Shown here: positions 1-7,875 of the stretch, piece after piece
Numbering within the stretch: position 1 is the first letter of the stretch
How the letters are laid out: every line of letters begins with the position of its first letter
DNA from: Methanosarcinales archaeon
GTDB taxonomy: Archaea > Halobacteriota > Methanosarcinia > Methanosarcinales > Methanogasteraceae
Length of the DNA stretch: 11,649 bases
Reading direction: 5' to 3'
NCBI GenBank assembly: GCA_030609345.1
Contig: JAUWCK010000017.1
Span: 1-11,649, forward strand
Made by a program: the position numbers and the translations under genes
The notes under the pieces: model-generated
What the model was told of the DNA's origin: nothing
Database searches by the model: none
What the model saw: the letters and a program-made list of their open reading frames with translations, nothing else

Positions 1-175
1 GACTACAGGGTATTCGCGCCCACCCCTGACCAGGACGCCGAGATCGTTCGGCTGTCCGCCAGCATTTGGGGTAGAACGCTGTCCTGTCGAGGATCACGAA
101 CCTATCATCAATGACATCCTCGACAGTCGCTTCAAATTCCAACAGATAACAGTCCCTCAGATATAATGCATCCAT
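1..175 (-). pseudogene. alaX: AlaX-type alanyl-tRNA editing protein, N-terminal part, apparent frameshift
   Basis: AlaX proteins hydrolyse mischarged alanyl-tRNAs (Ser- or Gly-tRNA-Ala) and resemble the editing domain of AlaRS. The first 37 codons read MDALYLRDCYLLEFEAT and on to LDRTAFYPK, the usual AlaX opening. After the AAA codon at 67-65 the family signature does not continue in frame. If the single T at position 64 is skipped, the next frame gives AGGQPNDLGVLVRGG and on to the window edge, matching the family GGQPxDxG block. The gene therefore needs a +1 shift, a one-base deletion or a two-base insertion to make a normal protein. Either frame stays open to base 1, and the metal-binding HxxxH part lies outside. 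The ATG start is supported by GGAGGAG at 191-185, nine bases upstream. It follows the DHH gene after six bases, so it is probably the last gene of that operon. It may be a true pseudogene, a sequencing error or a recoding site. Confidence 0.8.
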
Positions 176-181
176 TTCGCA

Positions 182-1576
182 TCACTCCTCCGGAGCGACT
201 TGCTCTCCAACCATCGCATCCATCAATTCGAGAAACTCATCCTTCGTGCCATCGGGTATGGTCGCGCCTGCTGCGATGTTGTGCCCGCCACCCATGCCGC
301 CGACCTTTGCTGCGCAGGCTTCGAGCGCATCTGCAAGGTTAAGCCCCCTTTTTACAAGGTCCTGCGTGCCGCGTGCAGAGACCTTGGCGCCTCCGTCGCT
401 GTCTGCGAATGCGAGCATCGGCATATCCCGCTTTCTGCGGTTTGTCAGACTCATGCCTGCAACGATGCCGACGATCGTGTCCTTGATCGAACTGCCTGCA
501 TCGAAGTACTGGATGTGATCCAGTTCGGTTATGCCCTGTTCCTTGACGAAGTTGAGCCCGTCCACAAGGTTCTTTCGATGCCCAGCAAGCAGATCTTTCG
601 CTCTTGCAAGTTCCTTGTCACGATCGCCGAGACATACCGCAAGACCGATATCCGCGAAGCCGTATCTGCCTGTGGCGTTTAGCAGGGTTGCGTATTCGGA
701 CGCATCCCGCATCTCGGTGCCTTCCCGCTCCCGGGCAAGCGTATAGACCTCTGTGACCAGCCGCTGGATGTGGTACGACGACATCCGCTTCGAGATGCAG
801 TACTGAACCAGCGATGAGACGAGCTTCTGCTGCTCTTCGCTATCGAGGTCGATCCACCGCTTCCATCGCTCGCCAGATGAGTTTATGCCGACGTTTTTTA
901 AAAACACGATGCTTGCACCCTCGTTTCCTGTGAGACCCGGTAGATACGGATCAGAGGAATACTGGAGCAGTTTGAACATCTGGCGGGTCTGCTTCCCGAA
1001 GAGCGAAAGATCCCTCTTGTAACCGATGACGCCGTGATCCGCACCCTTCTTAAGGATCATCCTGTTGCATCCGACCAGTCTCCCGAATTTCCTTGCCTGC
1101 AGGTCCCCAACAGCGCCCACAATCGCAAGATCAGCGAGATCGCGGTTCTCGCCAAGCGACTGCGCAAGTATGTACGCACAGCCAGCGCCGCTGAGCTCGC
1201 TTGAGCCATCGATGCCGAAGAGATGCGGATTTAGATGATGGAGATGCTGGTGATCGACCTGACGGCGGTCGATCTGGTGATGGTCAACAACAACTATCTC
1301 GATATCAAGCGGCATCTCTGATAGCATTCCGCTCCCGAGATCCGTAAAGATCGTCGGGACGTTCGCATCAGCAACCTCTCCGAGAACCATTCTGTCCAGT
1401 TGCTTCACGCACCTGACATCATGCTCGATGCCGCATCGGTCGAGTGCACGGGACATGATCGCGGCAGCAGTCAAGCCATCGGCATCGAGGTGGGATACTA
1501 CCTGCACCCGATCGTGCCTTCGGATTGCGGCAGCGCAACGCACAGCCCTCTCTTTCATCGATGGATAGTCGCTCAT
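182..1576 (-). CDS. RecJ-like DHH-family phosphoesterase / exonuclease
   Basis: This 464-residue protein has the archaeal RecJ layout: an N-terminal DHH domain, a middle section and a C-terminal DHHA1 domain. Visible motifs are SHLDADG (residues 28-34, motif I), TDLGSG (78-83, motif II), VVVDHH (95-100, the DHH motif), GAVGD (154-158, motif IV) and GGMGGGHN near 426-433, the DHHA1 glycine-rich substrate loop. Together these give the expected Asp/His ligands for two Mn or Mg ions, so it looks catalytically intact. Archaeal relatives degrade single-stranded DNA or RNA, and some (GAN, Cdc45-like proteins) associate with the replicative GINS complex; which role applies here cannot be read from sequence. 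It starts 19 bases after the secD stop and ends six bases before alaX, so it is probably in the prs-secF-secD operon. The ATG at 1576 is the first start after the secD stop, with a moderate GGTGG ahead of it. Confidence 0.9.
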   Translation of the reverse strand: MSDYPSMKERAVRCAAAIRRHDRVQVVSHLDADGLTAAAIMSRALDRCGIEHDVRCVKQLDRMVLGEVADANVPTIFTDLGSGMLSEMPLDIEIVVVDHHQIDRRQVDHQHLHHLNPHLFGIDGSSELSGAGCAYILAQSLGENRDLADLAIVGAVGDLQARKFGRLVGCNRMILKKGADHGVIGYKRDLSLFGKQTRQMFKLLQYSSDPYLPGLTGNEGASIVFLKNVGINSSGERWKRWIDLDSEEQQKLVSSLVQYCISKRMSSYHIQRLVTEVYTLAREREGTEMRDASEYATLLNATGRYGFADIGLAVCLGDRDKELARAKDLLAGHRKNLVDGLNFVKEQGITELDHIQYFDAGSSIKDTIVGIVAGMSLTNRRKRDMPMLAFADSDGGAKVSARGTQDLVKRGLNLADALEACAAKVGGMGGGHNIAAGATIPDGTKDEFLELMDAMVGEQVAPEE

Positions 1577-1595
1577 GTTACTCGTCCACCATCTC

Positions 1596-3236
1596 TCACT
1601 CCAGCATATCCCTGATCACCCTTCCGTAAGCAGGTCTTGCGATCAGAACGCCGATTAAAACGCCGATTATGGTGGTGATCGCGAATCCTTTCAGCGCGCC
1701 GAATCCCATCCAGAGTAGCGGCGACATCGCGATGATCGTTGTCGCTGCAGCAGCGAAGATGATCGCAAACGCCTTGGATATGCGAGATAGATACACCTTC
1801 AGGGACGGTATTTTTCCCTCATAAAGCACTTCATCGGTGATAATCACCAGATGGTCGATTCCAGTTCCGATAACAGCGATAATTCCGGCAATAGCTGGCA
1901 GATTGAGTTGCCATCCGATAAGCGTGGCGAACCCGAGGATCATGAAGACCTCGCTTACCGAGGTTGCGATCATCGGGATTAAGATGTTCTTCTGCCGGTA
2001 TCTTAAGAATATGACGAGAGCGACGGTTAGCAGCGCAAACAGACCCGCGATCAGTGACTGCTCCTTGAACTGGGCACCGAGTGATGCCGGAACCTGTCCC
2101 GAACCGATCACAGTCACCTGCACAGGAAGCGCTCCTGCACTGAGATGCACCTGAAGTTGCCTCGCCTCAATCTCTCCTTCATCGCCAGAGCCGGTGTTCG
2201 CAACCAGACCGCGAGATGGCCAATCACCATCTTCGCCATATATTTCATACAGTCCTTTGAGATCGCCTGCCAGAGTAGGGTTGAGTGGTGCCGAGTACAC
2301 CTCCCTATCATCGAGCAGCATGATCAGTTCATGCGCATCCGGGTCGTCAGCGGCACCGTATTTGACCGCTGCGACTCCGAATTCTCTTGCTCCTTTGCTA
2401 TTCAGCGTGAAACCGACACCCCATGCCCCATCCTGCATCTTCGGTATGTTCACTGCGGTGATGCGGTCACCCCAGAGCGCATGCTCTGATGTGTTGTTCG
2501 TTGTCTGGACGCGGATCTCAAACTTTCCAGGCGTTGTAACGATATCCTGCGCTGTACTGAGATCGATTCCGGCAAGATCAACCAGAAGAATATTGGATCC
2601 GACAGGGGTGATCGGAATCTCCTTAAGACCCCAGATGTTTAATTTCTCGTTTAATACCTCCTTCGTCATCTCCTGGGTATTTTTCGTCACCTCCTCCTTA
2701 AATTCGGGCTTACCCTGTATGTCCTTCTTGATCGATCCGCCGACACCGGCGAGCAGATCTGATAATTCGCTCTCACTCACCATTGACCTGATCTCATACG
2801 TATCGCTGCCGAGATAGATCACCTCGCAAGTCAGACGCTTTGAGAGGTATGCCTGGATCACGTACGGCTTGTTTATGGTGAGTGTAACCTCGTTACCCCT
2901 TATGCGCCCATTTCCGTAACCAACCGCATTTATCGCATCCTCATCAGGTGGTTCTGCCGTCCTGAATGTGATCTCTGTATCCGAGCGGTCAACGATCTCG
3001 ACCGCTCCAAACGCATCAGAAAACTCGTTCTTAATGATCTGCGCCAGATCAGCATCGACGCCTGCGATCACTCCATCCAGCTGGAGTCGCAGGTAGGTCC
3101 CACCATCGAGATCGAGCCCGTATTGCAGATTGGAGGTGAAACCTTCCTCAGAGTTATAACCCGGGTGAATCGCTAGAAGCGCGATTAGCATGGCGAGAAC
3201 AAATACGATTATCCTGAAGTCCTTATGCAAGTTCAT
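1596..3236 (-). CDS. secD: Protein-export membrane protein SecD
   Basis: SecD is the accessory subunit that, with SecF, uses the ion gradient to help proteins leave the Sec translocon. From the chosen start it has 546 residues. A first membrane segment lies at about 8-24, followed by the family motif YGLDLDGGT (39-47), then a large external P1 domain to about residue 390. Five membrane segments follow from about 393 to 536. GTGIDHLVIITDE (457-469) is the conserved transmembrane segment with the acidic residue linked to proton use. A longer reading starting at 3269 exists, but the start at 3236 is preferred: its ATG overlaps the secF stop as ATGA, and AGGAGGCGGAG lies just upstream inside secF. 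That start also gives a normal short cytoplasmic N-terminus. The order secF then secD is typical of archaea and the reverse of bacteria. The product is intact. Confidence 0.95.
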   Translation of the reverse strand: MNLHKDFRIIVFVLAMLIALLAIHPGYNSEEGFTSNLQYGLDLDGGTYLRLQLDGVIAGVDADLAQIIKNEFSDAFGAVEIVDRSDTEITFRTAEPPDEDAINAVGYGNGRIRGNEVTLTINKPYVIQAYLSKRLTCEVIYLGSDTYEIRSMVSESELSDLLAGVGGSIKKDIQGKPEFKEEVTKNTQEMTKEVLNEKLNIWGLKEIPITPVGSNILLVDLAGIDLSTAQDIVTTPGKFEIRVQTTNNTSEHALWGDRITAVNIPKMQDGAWGVGFTLNSKGAREFGVAAVKYGAADDPDAHELIMLLDDREVYSAPLNPTLAGDLKGLYEIYGEDGDWPSRGLVANTGSGDEGEIEARQLQVHLSAGALPVQVTVIGSGQVPASLGAQFKEQSLIAGLFALLTVALVIFLRYRQKNILIPMIATSVSEVFMILGFATLIGWQLNLPAIAGIIAVIGTGIDHLVIITDEVLYEGKIPSLKVYLSRISKAFAIIFAAAATTIIAMSPLLWMGFGALKGFAITTIIGVLIGVLIARPAYGRVIRDMLE

Positions 3237-4189
3237 GCTCTCCGCCTCCTCGGCCTCTGTAGATGCCATTTCAGTATTCCGGTATTAAGCATCCATGTAT
3301 TCATCAGATCGGCGAATAGACCGAATATGAGCACGATTGCGATGTTGCTTATGATGCTGATCTGTGGCAACGATGGTATGATGAGGTACGAGTACGTGGC
3401 GACAAGATACATGACTATGAGTGCGGCAAGCGTTGTGCCGGTCATCGTAAGTCCTGTTGTCATCGCATTCGTAACCTTGTCATCGAGATTGCCCCGCCGT
3501 TTGAGAAGCCGTGTCGTTAAAAGGATGTCGCTGTCCACAGAATATCCGATCAGCATCAGGAGGGCTGCGACTGTTCCGAGCGAGAGTTCGATGCCTGCGA
3601 TAGCTATGAATGCGGCTGCGATCGCGATATCTGAGAATGCAGAGAGCACGACCGCAACAGAAGGCACGAATGTCCGGAATATCAGAAATACGATCACCGC
3701 CATCAAGCAGAACGATACCACGAGCGCCTTGAGTGCCTGCTTCTGCAATGATTCCCCATATAATGCGCCTGCCTGCTTGATCTCAGGAGCTGCGTACTCA
3801 TAATCGATGTTGACCATCTTTGTCAGTGAATCTTGTTTATCCTTGCTCATCGGACCGAACTTGAGCATCCTGCGGCTGCCTGAATCCCGCACATCGATCA
3901 CCGGATAATCCGCGAATGTCTGCCGCAGTGTATCATGCGAATCTGTGGTGGCAAGGGTGATGATCGTGCCGCCCTCAAACTCAAATCCGAGACGTATCGG
4001 TGAGCCTGTAGTCACATACATCCCGCCAAGAACGATCAATGCGATTGCAAGTGCTATCAGCGGTGGAATTACCAGTTGCACCGGTTTATGAGTTCTTATA
4101 TATGAATCGAACCTTGATACGAAATCTGTTAACGCCTTCGGCGTCGACGCCTCTCCCTTTTCCGGTCGTAAGTGCGTTATCTGTTTCAT
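3233..4189 (-). CDS. secF: Protein-export membrane protein SecF
   Basis: SecF partners SecD in the membrane to assist export of proteins through SecYE. The 318-residue product has a cytoplasmic N-terminus of about 36 residues, a first membrane segment at about 37-58 and the SecF motif GFEFEGGT at 68-75. A smaller external domain runs to about residue 150, and five more membrane segments follow to about 305. IGYSVDSDILLTTRLLKRR (214-232) is the conserved SecF block with paired aspartates, followed by a basic cytoplasmic loop. The C-terminus is very basic (RPRRRRA). The ATG at 4189 overlaps the prs stop as ATGA, and the stop overlaps the secD ATG the same way, so translation of all three is probably coupled. 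Length and motifs are normal and nothing suggests damage. Confidence 0.95.
   Translation of the reverse strand: MKQITHLRPEKGEASTPKALTDFVSRFDSYIRTHKPVQLVIPPLIALAIALIVLGGMYVTTGSPIRLGFEFEGGTIITLATTDSHDTLRQTFADYPVIDVRDSGSRRMLKFGPMSKDKQDSLTKMVNIDYEYAAPEIKQAGALYGESLQKQALKALVVSFCLMAVIVFLIFRTFVPSVAVVLSAFSDIAIAAAFIAIAGIELSLGTVAALLMLIGYSVDSDILLTTRLLKRRGNLDDKVTNAMTTGLTMTGTTLAALIVMYLVATYSYLIIPSLPQISIISNIAIVLIFGLFADLMNTWMLNTGILKWHLQRPRRRRA
3241..3250 (-). promoter_or_regulatory. Shine-Dalgarno site deciding the secD start
   Basis: The minus strand reads AGGAGGCGGA ending a few bases before the ATG at 3236. It lies within the arginine-rich last codons of secF. This strong site, plus the ATGA overlap, favours the 3236 start over the upstream ATG at 3269 and implies that secD translation is coupled to secF. 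Confidence 0.75.
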
Positions 4190-5061
4190 TGTTTTATTGT
4201 TTCTCCTTTAATATTATTCGCGATCAGTTGCGCCACAGTGACTACGCTTACGCTTCTGTCGAGCGTATCGGTTGCTATGATCCCTTCCACGCCCGCGGCA
4301 AATATACGCAGCACGGCACTCTGGACAAGCACCGGATGGATACATGCCGCAAATACCCTCTTTACACCATTCTCCTTTAACAAAAGGGTTGTCTCCACGA
4401 TCGTGCCCCCGGTTGAGATGATATCATCCAGTATGACAACGTCCCTTCCCGAAACATCCGGTTCCTTCGTCTTTATCGAGACCTCCTCCCCGCTTATGCG
4501 CGTCTTCTCCATGTAATCGAAGCCGACGCCGAGATTCTCAGATGTGGACCGTACGAGATCGATCGCACCCTCATCCGGCGCAATGATCATCGGATCGGTA
4601 AGTTTCATCGATGCAATGTACTCTCCGATCGCAGGCGCGGCATTGATGCTGGTCGCAGGCGCACCAAAATACGAGAGCACGCCTGGGTTGTGGATGTTTA
4701 CTGTGAATATGTGGTCCGCTGTGATTGCGTGAGCAAGTGCCCGTGCACTCACAGACTCCCCGTCCTTGAACCGTTTGTCCTGCCTTGCATACCCGAAATA
4801 CGGGATGACGACGTCGATCCGATCAGATGTGTCGCAGGCATCGATAAGTTGCAGAAGCGAGATGTAATCGGAATCGGTCGGTGTTGACTGCACGATCACG
4901 ACATGATCGCAGGAATTGATGTCAGGTACACGGAGGTATCGCTCGCCATCAGGAAATGTTGAAAATTCGGTGTCTGCAAGGTGGCACCCCAGCGTACGCG
5001 CAACTCTCCCTGCCAGTACCTGGGACGAGGGTCCGGATACGATACTTATTGACGTTTTCAT
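4186..5061 (-). CDS. prs: Ribose-phosphate pyrophosphokinase (PRPP synthetase), archaeal type
   Basis: The enzyme makes PRPP and AMP from ribose 5-phosphate and ATP, feeding purine, pyrimidine, histidine and tryptophan synthesis. At 291 residues it is the shorter archaeal form. Motifs are FPDGE (36-40), the ATP-binding stretch with YARQDKRFKDGE (91-102), NIHNPG (122-127, divergent from the usual DxH metal site), EKTRISGEEV (185-194, with the catalytic Lys and Arg) and the PRPP-binding loop VVILDDIISTGGT (208-220). It appears complete and active. It is the first gene of the operon running through secF, secD, the DHH gene and alaX, with its own promoter upstream. The tie between PRPP supply and protein export is probably only shared expression. 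No strong Shine-Dalgarno site is seen, which fits a very short leader. Confidence 0.95.
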   Translation of the reverse strand: MKTSISIVSGPSSQVLAGRVARTLGCHLADTEFSTFPDGERYLRVPDINSCDHVVIVQSTPTDSDYISLLQLIDACDTSDRIDVVIPYFGYARQDKRFKDGESVSARALAHAITADHIFTVNIHNPGVLSYFGAPATSINAAPAIGEYIASMKLTDPMIIAPDEGAIDLVRSTSENLGVGFDYMEKTRISGEEVSIKTKEPDVSGRDVVILDDIISTGGTIVETTLLLKENGVKRVFAACIHPVLVQSAVLRIFAAGVEGIIATDTLDRSVSVVTVAQLIANNIKGETIKQ

Positions 5062-5092
5062 TCCATATTCAGTGGATTATTGATCTGGTGAC

Positions 5093-5106
5093 ATTAATAC
5101 CTTTCG
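5093..5106 (-). promoter_or_regulatory. Archaeal BRE/TATA promoter for the prs-secF-secD-recJ-alaX operon
   Basis: The minus strand reads CGAAAGG followed by TATTAAT, a purine-rich BRE next to a TATA-like box. The box is centred about 35 bases before the prs ATG, so transcription would begin about ten bases before the start codon. That agrees with the missing Shine-Dalgarno site. This is pattern recognition only. Confidence 0.5.
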
Positions 5107-5165
5107 TTTGCGATGGGGTTGTCCTGCCTTGTGATGTTGGTGATGGGTTGATCAGATGGGTAGAG

Positions 5166-7661
5166 TTATAGCGAATCTACCACTCCTGTCGCCGCTTGCA
5201 GGATCATGAGCGCGTCGAGGGATGTTACGTGCCCATCGCCGCTGACATCGGCTGCATCGTCGTGTGCGCCGCTGGCTGCGATCTGGAGCGCGATCGCGGC
5301 GTCTGCGGCGGTAAGGATGCCGTCGCGGTTGAGGTCGCCGCGTACGCGGTTATCGACAGAGAACGCATCGATTGTCGCATAAGCACCTGCCATGCCGCCG
5401 TCATAAGGTCTGATTCTGAAGTACACGGTGGCGTTCGTGTGCGGTATGTCCGTTCCGCTTGCCCATACGAACGTATGATCCACGCCAGCAGGGGTGCTTG
5501 CCACATCAATCATGCCATCGCCACCTTCACCCATGCCCGCATCGAGATATGTGAGATTGTCGAGGCTGTACTGTGCTATTATCGTGCAATCATCACTTTC
5601 AGCATCTTTCAGATTGTATGATATGGTGACGTTTCCGCTCTGATCTCCGATTAGTGTGGTGATCGATATCTCGGGTGCGTGGTTGATTATGATGTGGGTT
5701 GGTTCAGTGGTATCGTCAACGGTGCCGTCATCGTCATAGTCGATGTCCATCGTGTAATTGACGTTTGCGGGATCAAGGTCAACAACGGCAGTTGCGTTCT
5801 CTGATGTGCCAAATGTGATATCTTCGTAGATATATTTGACAGTCATGTTTTCTGTCTGATGTTTCATGACGATGTTGAAATTGATTGATGCTTCTTCAAT
5901 TGCTTTCTGAGATGTATTATCAGATGCGTCCGCAGGCAGCGATTTGACCCCGAATTTAAATTTGTCTGGTTTCTCATTATAGCATCTAACAACTTGCGGC
6001 AGCTCATCAAGCACTCCTGTATAATATGAATCGGGAATCTCACGCCTTATAGCGTCATCCGGAAGTATGCCTGTTATATTGGACCCACTGATCACATAAG
6101 CATAAATTTGAGTGTGATCGGGTAGATTAGAAGGTGCGGAATAGGTATATCTCTCGATACTCCAGAGGGTGTCTTCTGTCATTTCTGATTTATGGGTAGC
6201 TGTCCCTTCGTCAGTTATCTTGATCACCCGGTATCCATGATAATTGCAAGGATCCGGGTCTTTTGTAGCACTTCTTGTCTGAATAAACAAAGTTTTATGA
6301 GTTTCCGGTTCATTGTAAACAGTTTTTATATAATCCCAGTGTGTATGCCCGGTGAGAACCAGATCGGTATTATTATTGATACAGTAATCTATAAATCCAC
6401 ATCGATTGAATGCGATGCAAGCATCGTTGCCACCATATTCGGGTGGGCAATTGTTAGTAACCGGAGGTTCAGACGACCAAGTTGCTGACTCGTCATCGCT
6501 GTCACTTACTGCCGGATGATGCATGAAGATGATCTTGGGCATTTCAGAGTCCATTTCGGACAATCCGGTCAATTGAATCTCTTTTAGACCATCGCCTTCT
6601 GGTGAAGAGTCATAAAAATCGTCATAGCTAGCGAGAGTTGACACGTTGGATGATCTAAGAAAAGGAGGAAGTGATACGTTATAATCCGCCCCGGAATCCA
6701 GCCCGATAAAGCGGTACCCATGTTTATCAAAGTAATAATCTCTGTAGCCATCGTTAAGCAGTTTAACATCGCCTGGATTTTTTATAATTTCATCATAAGT
6801 CGTTAAACCAACATCATCACGCGGATCCCACCCACGTCGATCATGATTTCCCGGAGTATTGTATAAAGGAATATCAAGACTCTTCGAGATGCCCATATAG
6901 GCATTGAAGAAATCTTCCTTGTTGTACTCGACCAGATCCCCTGGACTTAAGATAAATTCCGGGTTATGCGTTTTTGTAGCCTGAAGAGTGTCTGTAAACC
7001 TTTCGATTGATAATAAGAACTCGCTATAATATGTGTCATCGAATGGCCAATATCCAATATGCACATCGGTTATATGCACGAAAGTAAACGGCTCGATACG
7101 ATACACAGTAACCGTTTTCGTCGTGGTAAGCCCCGCGCCGTCCGTCGCGATGACTATGATCGCATTCTCGCCTTCCGAGAGCGTGACATTCGCGCTCCAG
7201 TCGAGCGTCCCGTTTGCAGGTTCGCTGTTCACCGTGACGGATTCGATGCCGGATGCGCCAGAGGCTGTGCCTGCGATGGTGATTGTGGACGTGTGGGTGG
7301 TGGTGTTTGGGGCGGGCGAGTTGATGGTGAGCGTGGGCGGGGCGGTGTCTGCGCCTGTTGCATCCGTGCGCAGGATCGCAAGACCATCAGAACTGTCTGC
7401 TACGTACGCATAGTCACCTGAGACAGCAACATCACGAACAATACCAGGCATAATCCTCTCCAATTCCACAGGTGAATTCGGGCTGCTTACATCAAGCACA
7501 ACAAGATTCTGCCCCTGCCCGATATATGCATAATTGCCAGAAACTGCAACTGCACACGTTGCGCCGCCGAAACGCCCTTCAAACGTCACATTCATCTCAT
7601 CAGCCGCGCCCACACCCACCGCCGCAAGCACCAGCCCGACCGCCAGCAGCAGGCGGGTCAT
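5166..7661 (-). CDS. Secreted multidomain metallophosphoesterase with C-terminal type I dockerin
   Basis: An 831-residue exported protein. A signal peptide covers about residues 1-20 (basic start, leucine-rich core, GAA-D cleavage region). Residues 34-98 hold two LVIVD-like propeller repeats (AVSGNYAYIGQG and AVSGDYAYVADS). Residues 107-188 form an immunoglobulin-like module ending in TKTVTV. Residues 192-470 are a calcineurin-like metallophosphoesterase with all main motifs: DVH (199-201), GDLVE (241-245), GNHD (271-274), HH (381-382) and GHTH (438-441). Such enzymes cleave phosphomonoesters or diesters using two metal ions; the substrate here is unknown. Beta-rich sections follow to about 770. 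The C-terminus (775-831) is a type I dockerin with two calcium loops, DLNRDGILTAAD and DVSGDGHVTSLD. Dockerins bind cohesins, so the enzyme may be anchored to a cell-surface or extracellular partner not present here. The ATG has GGAGG four bases upstream. The phosphoesterase section is AT-richer than the ends. Confidence 0.9.
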   Translation of the reverse strand: MTRLLLAVGLVLAAVGVGAADEMNVTFEGRFGGATCAVAVSGNYAYIGQGQNLVVLDVSSPNSPVELERIMPGIVRDVAVSGDYAYVADSSDGLAILRTDATGADTAPPTLTINSPAPNTTTHTSTITIAGTASGASGIESVTVNSEPANGTLDWSANVTLSEGENAIIVIATDGAGLTTTKTVTVYRIEPFTFVHITDVHIGYWPFDDTYYSEFLLSIERFTDTLQATKTHNPEFILSPGDLVEYNKEDFFNAYMGISKSLDIPLYNTPGNHDRRGWDPRDDVGLTTYDEIIKNPGDVKLLNDGYRDYYFDKHGYRFIGLDSGADYNVSLPPFLRSSNVSTLASYDDFYDSSPEGDGLKEIQLTGLSEMDSEMPKIIFMHHPAVSDSDDESATWSSEPPVTNNCPPEYGGNDACIAFNRCGFIDYCINNNTDLVLTGHTHWDYIKTVYNEPETHKTLFIQTRSATKDPDPCNYHGYRVIKITDEGTATHKSEMTEDTLWSIERYTYSAPSNLPDHTQIYAYVISGSNITGILPDDAIRREIPDSYYTGVLDELPQVVRCYNEKPDKFKFGVKSLPADASDNTSQKAIEEASINFNIVMKHQTENMTVKYIYEDITFGTSENATAVVDLDPANVNYTMDIDYDDDGTVDDTTEPTHIIINHAPEISITTLIGDQSGNVTISYNLKDAESDDCTIIAQYSLDNLTYLDAGMGEGGDGMIDVASTPAGVDHTFVWASGTDIPHTNATVYFRIRPYDGGMAGAYATIDAFSVDNRVRGDLNRDGILTAADAAIALQIAASGAHDDAADVSGDGHVTSLDALMILQAATGVVDSL

Positions 7662-7780
7662 GCCGCCTCCGAACGAGCGCCCGCGGCGGCAGGCGCGGCA
7701 TCAGCCAGCGCGCCAGCAAGTATCATTCGCAGAACAGTACCGGATTCACTCATGAAAATATGCCTGATCACAACAATCAT
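7658..7780 (-). CDS. Possible small upstream ORF overlapping the dockerin gene start
   Basis: An open frame of 40 codons from the ATG at 7780 (or 31 codons from the ATG at 7753) ends in a TGA that overlaps the dockerin gene ATG as ATGA. GGAG directly precedes the 7780 ATG, which is too close for an ideal Shine-Dalgarno site. The product would begin MIVVIRHIFMSESGTVLRM and ends in an alanine-rich tail. I recognise no family. Its position downstream of a TATA-like box and its ATGA overlap fit a leader peptide whose translation feeds the dockerin gene, but the GC-rich composition could produce such a frame by chance. Confidence 0.25.
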   Translation of the reverse strand: MIVVIRHIFMSESGTVLRMILAGALADAAPAAAGARSEAA

Positions 7781-7812
7781 CTCCGGGATGTTACCCACTA
7801 CAATCCCCACAT

Positions 7813-7821
7813 CATATAAAT
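7813..7821 (-). promoter_or_regulatory. TATA-like box upstream of the dockerin gene
   Basis: The minus strand reads ATTTATATG, close to the archaeal TATA consensus, after a weak purine-rich AAGGC. Transcription would begin near 7790, giving a leader of about 130 bases before the dockerin gene. This leader contains the small ORF described separately. The remaining bases between the vapC remnant and the dockerin gene show no other recognisable feature. Confidence 0.4.
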
Positions 7822-7875
7822 GCCTTCCGTCATGCAATCCTGCTCGTGCCCGCACCAATCGCCGCTCCCACAGGT

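Noticed and set aside
640..900. tRNA or other structured RNA among the GC-rich stretches
   Set aside because: The region is fully explained by the DHH gene and no cloverleaf or T-loop signature was found.
2194..2817. A 207-codon plus-strand open frame inside secD
   Set aside because: It is opposite an intact, motif-bearing secD and its serine- and proline-rich sequence looks like a shadow translation.
3237..3269. N-terminal extension of SecD by 11 residues from the ATG at 3269
   Set aside because: The strong Shine-Dalgarno site and ATGA overlap support the ATG at 3236, and the extension lies entirely within the secF coding end.
3225..3803. A 192-codon plus-strand open frame opposite secF
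   Set aside because: It overlaps intact secF and lacks any domain; the open frame follows from the codon use of the opposite strand.
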